From a virus: DNA of 40,395 bases. A model generated the notes under the pieces. That model did not search any database, was not told the DNA's origin, and saw only the letters and a list, made by a program, of their open reading frames with translations. Shown piece by piece: positions 15,067-19,789 of this stretch (positions are counted from its first letter, which is position 1; every line of letters starts with the position of its first letter). The DNA lies in IMG/VR virus record IMGVR_UViG_3300026488_000017, positions 1 to 40,395 of that record; one strand, written 5' to 3'. Made by a program: the position numbers and the translations under genes.

Positions 15067-15073
15067 ATATAAG

Positions 15074-15148
15074 TGGTGGGCCATCGAGGAGTTGAACCTC
15101 GGTTTCATCCTTATGAGGGAAGAGCACTAACCGTTGTACTAATGGCCT
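15074..15148 (-). tRNA. tRNA with CAT anticodon (Met or Ile2)
   Basis: Anticodon loop CTCATAA; T stem CGAGG/CCTCG; ACCA encoded. The acceptor AGGCCAT/ATGGCCC has an A1-C72 mismatch, and the anticodon stem has one mismatch, without the three G-C pairs of initiator tRNA. CAT could be elongator Met, or Ile for AUA codons if the C is lysidine-modified. Sequence alone does not decide. Confidence 0.75.
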
Positions 15149-15151
15149 ATT

Positions 15152-15225
15152 TGGAACTCTGTAACGGAATCGAACCGTTCATCGAAGATTTGCAATCTCC
15201 TGCCTTACCAATTGGCTAACAGAGC
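15152..15225 (-). tRNA. tRNA-Cys(GCA)
   Basis: Acceptor GCTCTGT/ACAGAGT, loop TTGCAAA with anticodon GCA, and U73 as expected for Cys, with CCA encoded. 74 nt. Confidence 0.92.
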
Positions 15226-15357
15226 ATATTGGTTCCAGATTTATTTTTACCCGCCAAACTGGAGGCGATTTGAGCTTCTTTTAGACTGTACAATCTTGAA
15301 ATTCACTAAAGAGTCATTGAATATTGTGCACATACAAAAATTCCCTTATAATAAATT
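15226..15357 (-). other. Spacer with a hairpin and a GCGGGTA element, no clear gene
   Basis: The 130 bp between tRNA-Cys and the 59-aa gene have no usable ORF. CGCC-TCCAGTTT-GGCG can form a hairpin, and the segment ends GGAACCA next to the tRNA, which looks tRNA-like but lacks a T arm. Confidence 0.4.
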
Positions 15358-15537
15358 CTATTCTACATAGACTATATCTGTTTCATTCATTACGAAATAA
15401 CAACCATCAATTTCTCGACCTGTACTGTCATCTTCTTTGATGCATTTACATATCTTTGGATAATCATAATTTATATGAATGTCTCCGTAAACTTCAAACT
15501 CTTCTCCAATTTCTAAATCTTTAAAGTTCTTATCCAT
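15358..15537 (-). CDS. Small acidic phage protein (59 aa)
   Basis: MDKNFKDLEIGEEFEVYGDI starts an open frame of 59 codons ending YVE. It has a small beta-barrel-like pattern and two close cysteines (KICKC). The upstream AAAGGAATAAAA is a ribosome site. It sits between tRNA genes, so it probably shares their transcript. Function unknown. Confidence 0.6.
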   Translation of the reverse strand: MDKNFKDLEIGEEFEVYGDIHINYDYPKICKCIKEDDSTGREIDGCYFVMNETDIVYVE

Positions 15538-15553
15538 TTTTATTCCTTTTATT

Positions 15554-15628
15554 TGGTGCGTCTGATAGGATTCGAACCTACAGATTTGGGTTTCTAAAAC
15601 CGTTGCCTCACCGCTGGGCTACAAACGC
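15554..15628 (-). tRNA. tRNA-like gene, best anticodon TAG (Leu CUA/CUG), weak anticodon stem
   Basis: Acceptor GCGTTTG/CAGACGC and T arm GTAGG/CCTAT are sound and CCA is encoded. The anticodon loop is best read TTTAGAA (TAG), but only three of five stem pairs form. The variable loop is short, unlike normal tRNA-Leu. Identity uncertain. Confidence 0.6.
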
Positions 15629-15640
15629 ATCCTTGAATTT

Positions 15641-15820
15641 TTATACTTGTTCCCAAGTCATTGGATATTTAATCCCTGGGTTGAATTCTCTTTGATAGTT
15701 CATAATCTCATAATTTCTACCAACTACTGTTGTTTCAATCATTGTATATGTTACATTATCTTTTTCTTTTGTAAATATTTCTGTATATTTACCTTTATCT
15801 CTTTTTTGTTCATCTTTCAT
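15641..15820 (-). CDS. Small phage protein (59 aa)
   Basis: Starts MKDEQKRDKGKYTEIFTKEK from an ATG with AGGAAAGATA, inside the end of the HNH gene (11-nt overlap); the longer frame to 15874 has no ribosome site. It is a beta-rich small protein of unknown function, ending KYPMTWEQV. Confidence 0.6.
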   Translation of the reverse strand: MKDEQKRDKGKYTEIFTKEKDNVTYTMIETTVVGRNYEIMNYQREFNPGIKYPMTWEQV

Positions 15821-16520
15821 TATCTTTCCTATTTGTTGTCTTACCGTTAAATCTAGGTTGTATAAGCATTTCATATCTTTTACAATTATATCTTTTCAGA
15901 ATATTTGTGAGTTTTGATGAATAGTATTCTTCATAAAATCCTTCTCTCAACATTTCTGCTATTGATTCAAATTTATTATCTTCTAAAGTATCTAATACTC
16001 TATTGACAAATTCAGTTTTTTCTTTTATATTAGTTTGTTTCTCCAAAAGTCTCTGTTCTCTATCACTTTCTTTTTTTGATTTACCAAACTTCATTTTACG
16101 ACCTTTCAACCAACCTTCGGGTATCTCACCTTTAGGTACTTTCTTTGACTCTTTTAGTTCTAAGTTATGAATCCACATAGTACCAAACTGTGAATTTCCT
16201 TCACCAGTTTGACTGCGACTCATTTCTTCACTAAACTTCTCTCTCAACCAACCGTACATACGATTCATTGACCTATCTTGACCCGTTCCTATAACACACA
16301 TCATACTTACAGCCTTTATAAGACTATATTTACCTGGATATATCTTTAGTAGCAGTATATGAGCAATAAAGTGTTCTCTTGCAGTTAATTCTACAAGATT
16401 TTCTTTATCATCTGTGCCATTCATACTTCTAGGTACTATATGGTGTATTTCTTTATAACAATCTAGCTTTCTATTTTTACCTCTTAGAATGAGTTTTTCA
16501 TAGTGCAATTTATAATTCAT
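15810..16520 (-). CDS. HNH homing endonuclease
   Basis: A 236-aa protein. The HNH core is EIHHIVPRSMNGTDDKENLV followed by LTAREHFIAHILLLKIYPG, typical of phage free-standing homing endonucleases. It is followed by a NUMOD-like segment (FGTMWIHNLELKESKKVP, GWLKGRKMKFG) and a C-terminal helical DNA-binding part. It has its own late promoter and GGAG. It interrupts the tRNA array, the usual place for such mobile genes, and no intron is evident. Confidence 0.9.
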   Translation of the reverse strand: MNYKLHYEKLILRGKNRKLDCYKEIHHIVPRSMNGTDDKENLVELTAREHFIAHILLLKIYPGKYSLIKAVSMMCVIGTGQDRSMNRMYGWLREKFSEEMSRSQTGEGNSQFGTMWIHNLELKESKKVPKGEIPEGWLKGRKMKFGKSKKESDREQRLLEKQTNIKEKTEFVNRVLDTLEDNKFESIAEMLREGFYEEYYSSKLTNILKRYNCKRYEMLIQPRFNGKTTNRKDNER

Positions 16521-16548
16521 TGTATATCTCCAAAAGTCTATATACTAC

Positions 16549-16556
16549 TATTTATA
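16549..16556 (-). promoter_or_regulatory. T4-type late promoter TATAAATA
   Basis: Exact octamer on the minus strand, 28 nt upstream of the HNH gene. Confidence 0.7.
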
Positions 16557-16587
16557 AGTTTACTTTTTACTTTTACATTTTAAGTTT

Positions 16588-16672
16588 TGGTGCACCTACT
16601 CGGATTCGAACCGAGACTCCCGAAGGAAATGAGTTTTAAGCCCACAGCGTCTACCAGTTTCGCCATAAGTGC
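16588..16672 (-). tRNA. tRNA-Leu(TAA)
   Basis: 85 nt; loop CTTAAAA with anticodon TAA, D arm of Leu type (GGCGAAACTGG), long variable arm (TTTCCTTCGGGAG), A73 and CCA encoded. Confidence 0.93.
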
Positions 16673-16684
16673 ATATTTTATAAA

Positions 16685-16769
16685 TGGAGGAGAATGTGGG
16701 AATCGAACCCACTACTGTTTTACCAGCCAGAAATTAGCAATCTCTTTACCTACCTTAGGTGTATTCTCC
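16685..16769 (-). tRNA. tRNA-Ser(GCT)
   Basis: 85 nt; loop TTGCTAA with anticodon GCT for AGC/AGU codons, long variable arm GGCTGGTAAAACAGTA, acceptor GGAGAAT/ATTCTCC, CCA encoded. Confidence 0.92.
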
Positions 16770-16774
16770 AAATT

Positions 16775-16858
16775 TGGTGTCGCTGATAGGATTCGAACCT
16801 ACATAAGCTTGCGCCACGAGTTAGAAGCTCGTTTCTCATCCAGTTGAGGCACAACGAC
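16775..16858 (-). tRNA. tRNA-Arg(TCT) with a long variable loop
   Basis: 84 nt; acceptor GTCGTTG/CAGCGAC, strong anticodon stem ACGAG/CTCGT, loop CTTCTAA giving TCT (AGA/AGG). The variable region is about 13 nt with a GC-GCAA-GC mini-stem, unusual for Arg. Confidence 0.85.
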
Positions 16859-16863
16859 ATATT

Positions 16864-16939
16864 TGGGGCGAAATCTGGGAATCGAACCCAGCTACTCAGG
16901 TTCACAACCCGAGACTTTAACCGATAAGATAATCACGCC
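16864..16939 (-). tRNA. tRNA-His(GTG)
   Basis: Loop TTGTGAA with anticodon GTG. The extra 5-prime G opposite C73, the His identity pair, is present (GGCG...CGCCCCA). 76 nt. Confidence 0.92.
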
Positions 16940-16945
16940 ATATTT

Positions 16946-17018
16946 TGGTTGCTCTGAAGGTATTCGAAACCTTTTCAGTAAGTTATGAGCCTACCGTCCA
17001 AACCTTATGGTCAGAGCA
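16946..17018 (-). tRNA. tRNA with CAT anticodon (Met or Ile2)
   Basis: Acceptor TGCTCTG/CAGAGCA, anticodon stem GTAGG/CTTAC, loop CTCATAA, T arm AAGGT/ACCTT, ACCA encoded. It is the first tRNA of its block, directly after the leader/terminator unit. Met versus lysidine-Ile is not decidable here. Confidence 0.85.
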
Positions 17019-17025
17019 TTGTTTG

Positions 17026-17064
17026 TTTATTTTAGTGTCTTCATTGACATCGGATTTCTTGCCC
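17026..17064 (-). repeat. Conserved post-terminator element, copy A
   Basis: Directly after the U run on the minus strand: GGGCAAGAAATCC, a short variable part, then TGTCAATGAAGACACTAAA. The same element follows the second leader terminator at 19034-19075, each time ahead of a tRNA block. Confidence 0.8.
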
Positions 17065-17104
17065 AAAAAAAAGGGAGTCAATTCAATTAAGAACTGACTC
17101 CCTT
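17064..17104 (-). terminator. Intrinsic terminator (attenuator) A ahead of tRNA block A
   Basis: AAGGGAGTCA and TGACTCCCTT form a 10-bp stem followed by eight T on the minus strand. It lies between leader ORF A and the tRNA genes, so the tRNAs are made only on readthrough. Its 5-prime arm can instead pair with the end of the leader ORF (12 contiguous pairs, 17137-17148 with 17091-17102). Confidence 0.85.
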
Positions 17105-17134
17105 TGAGGAAAACTTTTATTTAAGTTCTCTTCA

Positions 17135-17221
17135 TCAGAAATCAGTTCCACTACGGCTCAGCATCAGGCTATGTCTTAATATACTACATAATATTGTTAA
17201 GTTATTTAATGCTGTTCTCAT
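17135..17221 (-). CDS. Leader peptide A (28 aa), codons match tRNA block A
   Basis: An ATG with AGAGGA 6 nt upstream opens a 28-codon frame (MRTALNN...GTDF). Its codons are TTA x4, AGA x2, ATA x2, AGT x2, AGC x2, CTG x2, one each of CAT, TGT and CGT, and one internal ATG. These correspond to all nine tRNAs from 14996 to 17018 (Leu-TAA, Arg-TCT, the two CAT tRNAs, Ser-GCT, the TAG tRNA, His, Cys, Arg-TCG). All four serines use AGY, the codons read by the block's Ser tRNA. The last codons form the antiterminator strand. The role as an attenuation leader is inferred. Confidence 0.65.
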   Translation of the reverse strand: MRTALNNLTILCSILRHSLMLSRSGTDF

Positions 17222-17247
17222 AATGTTTCCTCTGTTTAATTTTATTG

Positions 17248-17255
17248 TATTTATA
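17248..17255 (-). promoter_or_regulatory. T4-type late promoter TATAAATA
   Basis: Exact octamer on the minus strand, upstream of leader A, so the tRNA block can be transcribed late as well as in the middle phase. Confidence 0.65.
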
Positions 17256-17295
17256 AGAGTCAAAAACTCTATATACTATCTCTCTTTATGTATGT

Positions 17296-17317
17296 ATTAT
17301 AACATAAAGATACTTAA
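17296..17317 (-). promoter_or_regulatory. Middle-type promoter (TTAAGTA box, TATAAT -10)
   Basis: Perfect box and -10 in the 16-nt register on the minus strand. It drives leader A and tRNA block A. Confidence 0.75.
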
Positions 17318-17345
17318 TTTTCTCTTAATACTCAAAAAAGATTTA

Positions 17346-17810
17346 CTATTTTGAATATCTGTCGGCTGCACAACTTGCAGCCCAAGCATTTGGTTTACAA
17401 ACAGGCTCGATGCCTACCATTCCCCATATCATACCTTTTGCTGCTCCGTGAGCAACATTTGAACCAGTTCCTTCGACAGGATTTACATCTAAGTGAATCT
17501 CGAAGTCTTTGTCCATTAAAACATCTTCTAGTTGATTATAAAGTTCTGTAACAAGTTGTACTTCTTTCATCATCCGATTAAATGGTCTACCAAGGTTTGT
17601 ATCTTTTACATCTTGATATTGTACATCTGTAAAGATTTTAGCACCTTTACCTATACCATTTTCATCGTGAAAGTGTATAATAACTACTGTCGCAAATTTA
17701 ACTCTTTTTTTCTTCATTCGTTGTGAATCGACCCCAAGATAAATCCTAGCGTCTTCATTTTTGTTTATAAAGTTCTTAATGAACTCAACTTCTTCTTTAC
17801 TGTGTGCCAT
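17346..17810 (-). CDS. RNase H-fold protein (YkuK / DUF458-like)
   Basis: A 154-aa protein with IYLGVDSQRMKKKRVKFATV, the first beta strand and acidic residue of an RNase H-like fold, then FEIHLDVNPVEGTGSN and NAWAASCAADRYSK at the end, the pattern of the YkuK/DUF458 family as I know it. The family is predicted to act on nucleic acid, and its activity is not well established. It has an AAAGGAG ribosome site. The stop is followed by the middle promoter of the tRNA leader. Confidence 0.72.
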   Translation of the reverse strand: MAHSKEEVEFIKNFINKNEDARIYLGVDSQRMKKKRVKFATVVIIHFHDENGIGKGAKIFTDVQYQDVKDTNLGRPFNRMMKEVQLVTELYNQLEDVLMDKDFEIHLDVNPVEGTGSNVAHGAAKGMIWGMVGIEPVCKPNAWAASCAADRYSK

Positions 17811-17863
17811 ATAAGTTCTCCTTTAATAATAAATTAAACACTCTCTGAATGCTTAATAAGTCA

Positions 17864-18022
17864 TTAAGACTTAATCGTTCTTACTAATTCAAGTACTTCT
17901 TCTTTCGTTGCTAATCTACAAGCATTTGATTCAGTTACATAATTTTGATAACCTCGTTCATTTACAGAAAAAATAACTTTTGTTGCTTTGTTAATAATCA
18001 AAGCAGGAAATATAATCTTCAT
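17864..18022 (-). CDS. Small phage protein (52 aa)
   Basis: A 52-codon frame starting MKIIFPALIINKATKVIF, with AAAGGAT 5 nt before the ATG. A beta-hairpin-like N terminus is followed by a helix ending LELVRTIKS. It lies downstream of the candidate structured RNA and ahead of the RNase H-like gene. No family recognised. Confidence 0.65.
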   Translation of the reverse strand: MKIIFPALIINKATKVIFSVNERGYQNYVTESNACRLATKEEVLELVRTIKS

Positions 18023-18029
18023 TTTTATC

Positions 18030-18265
18030 CTTTATGTCGAGACCGTTGTCCCTTTGTAGGTTTCTAATACCATCCAGGCTATTGTGCTTTGAACTCATTA
18101 CTGAATACACAAATTGTTTTCTTCCTAGCTTACATCAAGCCAAATCGAGGTAATACTACTCTGTACTTCTGTATCTACAATAAATTGTAGTGTATCTATT
18201 CATAACTTAGGGTTCCATACCATAGAGTCTTTAAGAGGTTGAAACTATCTCTGTCTTGTAGTATT
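18030..18265 (-). ncRNA. Candidate structured RNA between tRNA block B and the 52-aa gene
   Basis: About 235 nt with no convincing ORF, directly after a good middle promoter. It can form a long-range 9-bp stem (TAATACTAC near the 5-prime end with GTAGTATTA) enclosing a hairpin CTACAAT-TT-ATTGTAG. It does not match RNase P, 6S RNA or group I intron core sequences that I can recall. It may be an independent RNA or a structured leader of the 52-aa gene. Confidence 0.45.
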
Positions 18266-18271
18266 ATGGTT

Positions 18272-18293
18272 ATTATATCTATTTTTTACTTAA
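18272..18293 (-). promoter_or_regulatory. Middle-type promoter (TTAAGTA box, TATAAT -10)
   Basis: Perfect box and -10 in the 16-nt register on the minus strand, starting 5 nt past the last tRNA of block B. Confidence 0.7.
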
Positions 18294-18297
18294 TTTT

Positions 18298-18372
18298 TGG
18301 TACTCGATGAAAGAATCGAACTTTCTACCATTTCTAAGTCAAAGAAACACTCTACCATTGAGTTAATCGAGC
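18298..18372 (-). tRNA. tRNA-Val(GAC)
   Basis: Acceptor GCTCGAT/ATCGAGT, anticodon stem TTTCT/AGAAA, loop TTGACTT giving GAC (GUC/GUU), CCA encoded. Its acceptor is identical to that of the Val(TAC) gene at 18682, so the two are paralogues. Confidence 0.9.
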
Positions 18373-18375
18373 ATA

Positions 18376-18450
18376 TGGAGCGAAAAATGGGCATCGAACC
18401 CACAACCTTCTGATTGGCAACCAGATGCTCTACCATTGAGCTACTTTCGC
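18376..18450 (-). tRNA. tRNA-Gly(GCC)
   Basis: Acceptor GCGAAAG/TTTTCGC with near-complete pairing, loop TTGCCAA giving GCC, U73 as in Gly, CCA encoded. Confidence 0.92.
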
Positions 18451-18456
18451 ATATTT

Positions 18457-18530
18457 TGGAGCGGGTACGGAGAATTGAACTCCGGTCTTCTGGTTGGAAA
18501 CCAGTGGCTCTACCATTGAGCTACACCCGC
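18457..18530 (-). tRNA. tRNA-Gly(TCC)
   Basis: Acceptor GCGGGTG/TACCCGC, stem CTGG/CCAG, loop TTTCCAA giving TCC, U73, CCA encoded. Confidence 0.93.
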
Positions 18531-18543
18531 ATATTCTAACATT

Positions 18544-18676
18544 TGGAGCGAATAGAAGGATTTGAACCTTCAAAATATTTTTAGTATCAGTTTAGTTTTC
18601 CTAGTACTCTCTTAATCAGGCTAACCCATTTTTCTTAGTACTAATAAACCGTGTTTACCAGTTTCACCATATTCGC
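18544..18676 (-). tRNA. Leu-like tRNA gene of 133 nt, possible insertion in the anticodon loop
   Basis: Acceptor GCGAATA/TATTCGC, Leu-type D arm (GGTGAAACTGGTAAACAC) and T arm GAAGG/CCTTC are intact with CCA encoded, but about 48 nt are extra. If GGTTT pairs with AAACT as the anticodon stem, the loop starts ATTAG, giving TAG (Leu), and the extra bases lie in the loop as a TAGTACT/AGTACTA hairpin. It is too short for a group I intron. It could be an intron, an insertion that kills the gene, or a very large variable arm. Confidence 0.6.
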
Positions 18677-18681
18677 ATTTT

Positions 18682-18756
18682 TGGTACTCGATGAAGGAAT
18701 CGAACCTTCTACCTACTCCGTGTAAAGGAGGTGTTCTACCAGTGAACTAATCGAGC
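18682..18756 (-). tRNA. tRNA-Val(TAC)
   Basis: Acceptor GCTCGAT/ATCGAGT, stem CTCC/GGAG, loop TTTACAC giving TAC, CCA encoded. Confidence 0.93.
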
Positions 18757-18770
18757 ATATTTTCTATCTT

Positions 18771-18844
18771 TGGCAGGCGTACGGTGAATCGAACACCGGG
18801 CAAAGGATTTGGAATCCCTTATTTTACCACTAAACTATACACCT
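18771..18844 (-). tRNA. tRNA-Trp(CCA)
   Basis: Acceptor AGGTGTA/TACGCCT, stem AGGGA/TCCTT, loop TTCCAAA giving CCA, G73 as in bacterial Trp tRNA. Confidence 0.93.
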
Positions 18845-18848
18845 ATAA

Positions 18849-18932
18849 TGGAGGACCCTAGAGTAATCGAAACCCATAGTTTAACCTATCCATCGGGTTC
18901 AAACCGACTTTGCTACCTCAGCGGTAGAGTCC
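18849..18932 (-). tRNA. tRNA-Ser(TGA), first copy, small D arm
   Basis: Acceptor GGACTCT/AGGGTCC, anticodon stem GTCGG/CCGAT, loop TTTGAAC giving TGA, long variable arm GGATAGGTTAAACTAT. The D stem is very short and the T stem has a mismatch. U73. Confidence 0.85.
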
Positions 18933-18939
18933 ATATTTT

Positions 18940-19027
18940 TGGAGGATGATGTGAGACTCGAACTCACAACGCTTTTGACACGCAATGGCTTTCAAAACCA
19001 CCTGACTCCCATACTGTCGAATCATCC
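18940..19027 (-). tRNA. tRNA-Ser(TGA), second copy
   Basis: Acceptor GGATGAT/ATCATCC, D stem GAC/GTC, anticodon stem GTGGT/GCCAT (two G-U pairs), loop TTTGAAA giving TGA, long variable arm TGCGTGTCAAAAGCG. It is the first tRNA of block B, just after the attenuator. Confidence 0.88.
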
Positions 19028-19033
19028 ATCTTT

Positions 19034-19075
19034 TATTTTAGTGTCTTCATTGACAACCTCACGGATTTCTTGCCC
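19034..19075 (-). repeat. Conserved post-terminator element, copy B
   Basis: GGGCAAGAAATCCG, a short variable part, then TGTCAATGAAGACACTAAA, matching copy A at 17026-17064 base for base outside the variable part. Confidence 0.8.
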
Positions 19076-19114
19076 AAAAAAAAGGGATTGAATTCAAAAT
19101 GAACCCAATCCCTT
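19076..19114 (-). terminator. Intrinsic terminator (attenuator) B ahead of tRNA block B
   Basis: AAGGGATTG and CAATCCCTT form a 9-bp stem followed by eight T on the minus strand. The 5-prime arm can instead pair with the leader end (19133-19144 with 19102-19113, 12 contiguous pairs including five wobbles). A 9-bp hairpin TTAATAAAC/GTTTATTAA (19113-19134) lies between and shares two bases with the terminator. Confidence 0.85.
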
Positions 19115-19137
19115 AATAAACTATTGTTTATTAAAAA

Positions 19138-19248
19138 TCAGGTTACGAGCATCCCCACCGACCATAGGCCAGCGAATACACTAGCAGAAACTACGGATTC
19201 ACTTGTATGCGATAATGTATCTATTAAGACTAAGTTTAATTTTGTCAT
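19138..19248 (-). CDS. Leader peptide B (36 aa), codons match tRNA block B
   Basis: An ATG preceded by AGGAG opens a 36-codon frame ending ...FAGLWSVGMLVT. It contains TCG x2, TCC and TCT (Ser-TGA), TGG (Trp), GTA x3 and GTG (Val-TAC), GTC and GTT (Val-GAC), GGC (Gly-GCC), GGG (Gly-TCC), and CTA and CTC (Leu-TAG-like), so every tRNA of block B has a codon here. Many of these are rare in AT-rich genes. The stop region forms the antiterminator strand. Attenuation is inferred, not shown. Confidence 0.65.
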   Translation of the reverse strand: MTKLNLVLIDTLSHTSESVVSASVFAGLWSVGMLVT

Positions 19249-19277
19249 TGTGTTTCTCCTATTTGTTTTTATGTGTA

Positions 19278-19299
19278 ATTATATCGTAAAGTTACTTAA
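19278..19299 (-). promoter_or_regulatory. Middle-type promoter with tandem TTAAGTA boxes
   Basis: TTAAGTA in the 16-nt register with TATAAT on the minus strand; a second TTAAGTA lies 12 nt further upstream. It drives leader B and tRNA block B. Confidence 0.75.
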
Positions 19300-19326
19300 T
19301 TTCTACTTAACTTCTTAATATGTCTA

Positions 19327-19334
19327 TATTTATA
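19327..19334 (-). promoter_or_regulatory. T4-type late promoter TATAAATA
   Basis: Exact octamer on the minus strand, upstream of the middle promoter and leader B, the same pairing of classes as at block A. Confidence 0.55.
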
Positions 19335-19381
19335 ACACATTATATAAGCTTCCTAAAAAGTCTATATACTATGTTAAATCA

Positions 19382-19739
19382 TGGTGGAGATAGGGAGAAT
19401 TGAACTCCCGTCCTAAAAAACTCTTTCATCAAGTCATACAAGTTTATGTGAGTATTAATTTTATACTGTGCTCTCAAGCCCATTTGTTGATGCCATTTAC
19501 TGAAAGACTCATTCAGGTTCTCTATTTACAGATAGATAAACTCCTCCGTGCTATGTGCACTTCAAAAAACGATGTCCATTTTGGTAACCAAGCTGTGACT
19601 CACTTGGAACGATTATGCTACTAGAGCACCTTCGTAAGTGTATGTATTTGTGTTAGCATTTACAATTTGGTTGTTTTTAAGTTTTACATAACTACTTGTC
19701 TTCGAATCAGATATAATCCAGTCTAAACCGATTATCCCC
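19382..19739 (-). ncRNA. ssrA: tmRNA (ssrA), phage-encoded
   Basis: About 358 nt. The 5-prime GGGGATA pairs with the 3-prime TATCTCC, followed by ACCA. The 3-prime end has the T arm GGGAGTTCAATTCTCCC, and the tRNA-like half is completed by GATTCGAAGAC near the start. The internal tag frame (19613-19657) reads GCT AAC ACA ... GCA TAA, giving ANTNTYTYEGALVA and a stop. This ends in LVA, the hydrophobic end used for ClpXP-type degradation. tmRNA with SmpB frees stalled ribosomes. A tandem middle promoter lies upstream. The tag's central TNTYTYEG differs from host tags I can recall. Confidence 0.93.
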
Positions 19740-19759
19740 TTTTTGTTTGTTACAGTACT

Positions 19760-19781
19760 ATTATATCTAAAAGTTACTTAA
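19760..19781 (-). promoter_or_regulatory. Middle-type promoter of tmRNA with tandem boxes
   Basis: TTAAGTA in the 16-nt register with TATAAT; a second TTAAGTA lies 12 nt upstream. The tmRNA 5-prime end is about 20 nt past the -10 box. Confidence 0.75.
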
Positions 19782-19789
19782 TTTTTACT

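Noticed and set aside
14933-15127. Minus-strand ORF of 64 codons
   Set aside because: Crosses two tRNA genes and the TGTGATTG repeats; composition follows those elements.
15236-15300. Another tRNA ending GGAACCA next to tRNA-Cys
   Set aside because: No T arm or complementary 5-prime acceptor strand could be found.
15554-15628. Amber suppressor tRNA and an altered genetic code
   Set aside because: The loop reads TAG as anticodon (for CUA/CUG); a suppressor would need CTA. TAG is used as an ordinary stop in this window (for example folE).
15810-16520. HNH gene inside a group I intron
   Set aside because: Flanking tRNA and ORFs are complete and no intron core sequences are seen; it is a free-standing gene with its own late promoter.
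16587-16847. Plus-strand frame that reads like a real protein (RIRTYISLRHELEA and similar)
   Set aside because: It lies wholly over three tRNA genes; the protein-like phrases are the familiar false translation of tRNA T and anticodon arms.
19400-19624. Plus-strand ORF of 74 codons
   Set aside because: Antisense to the 3-prime half of the tmRNA; no ribosome site.
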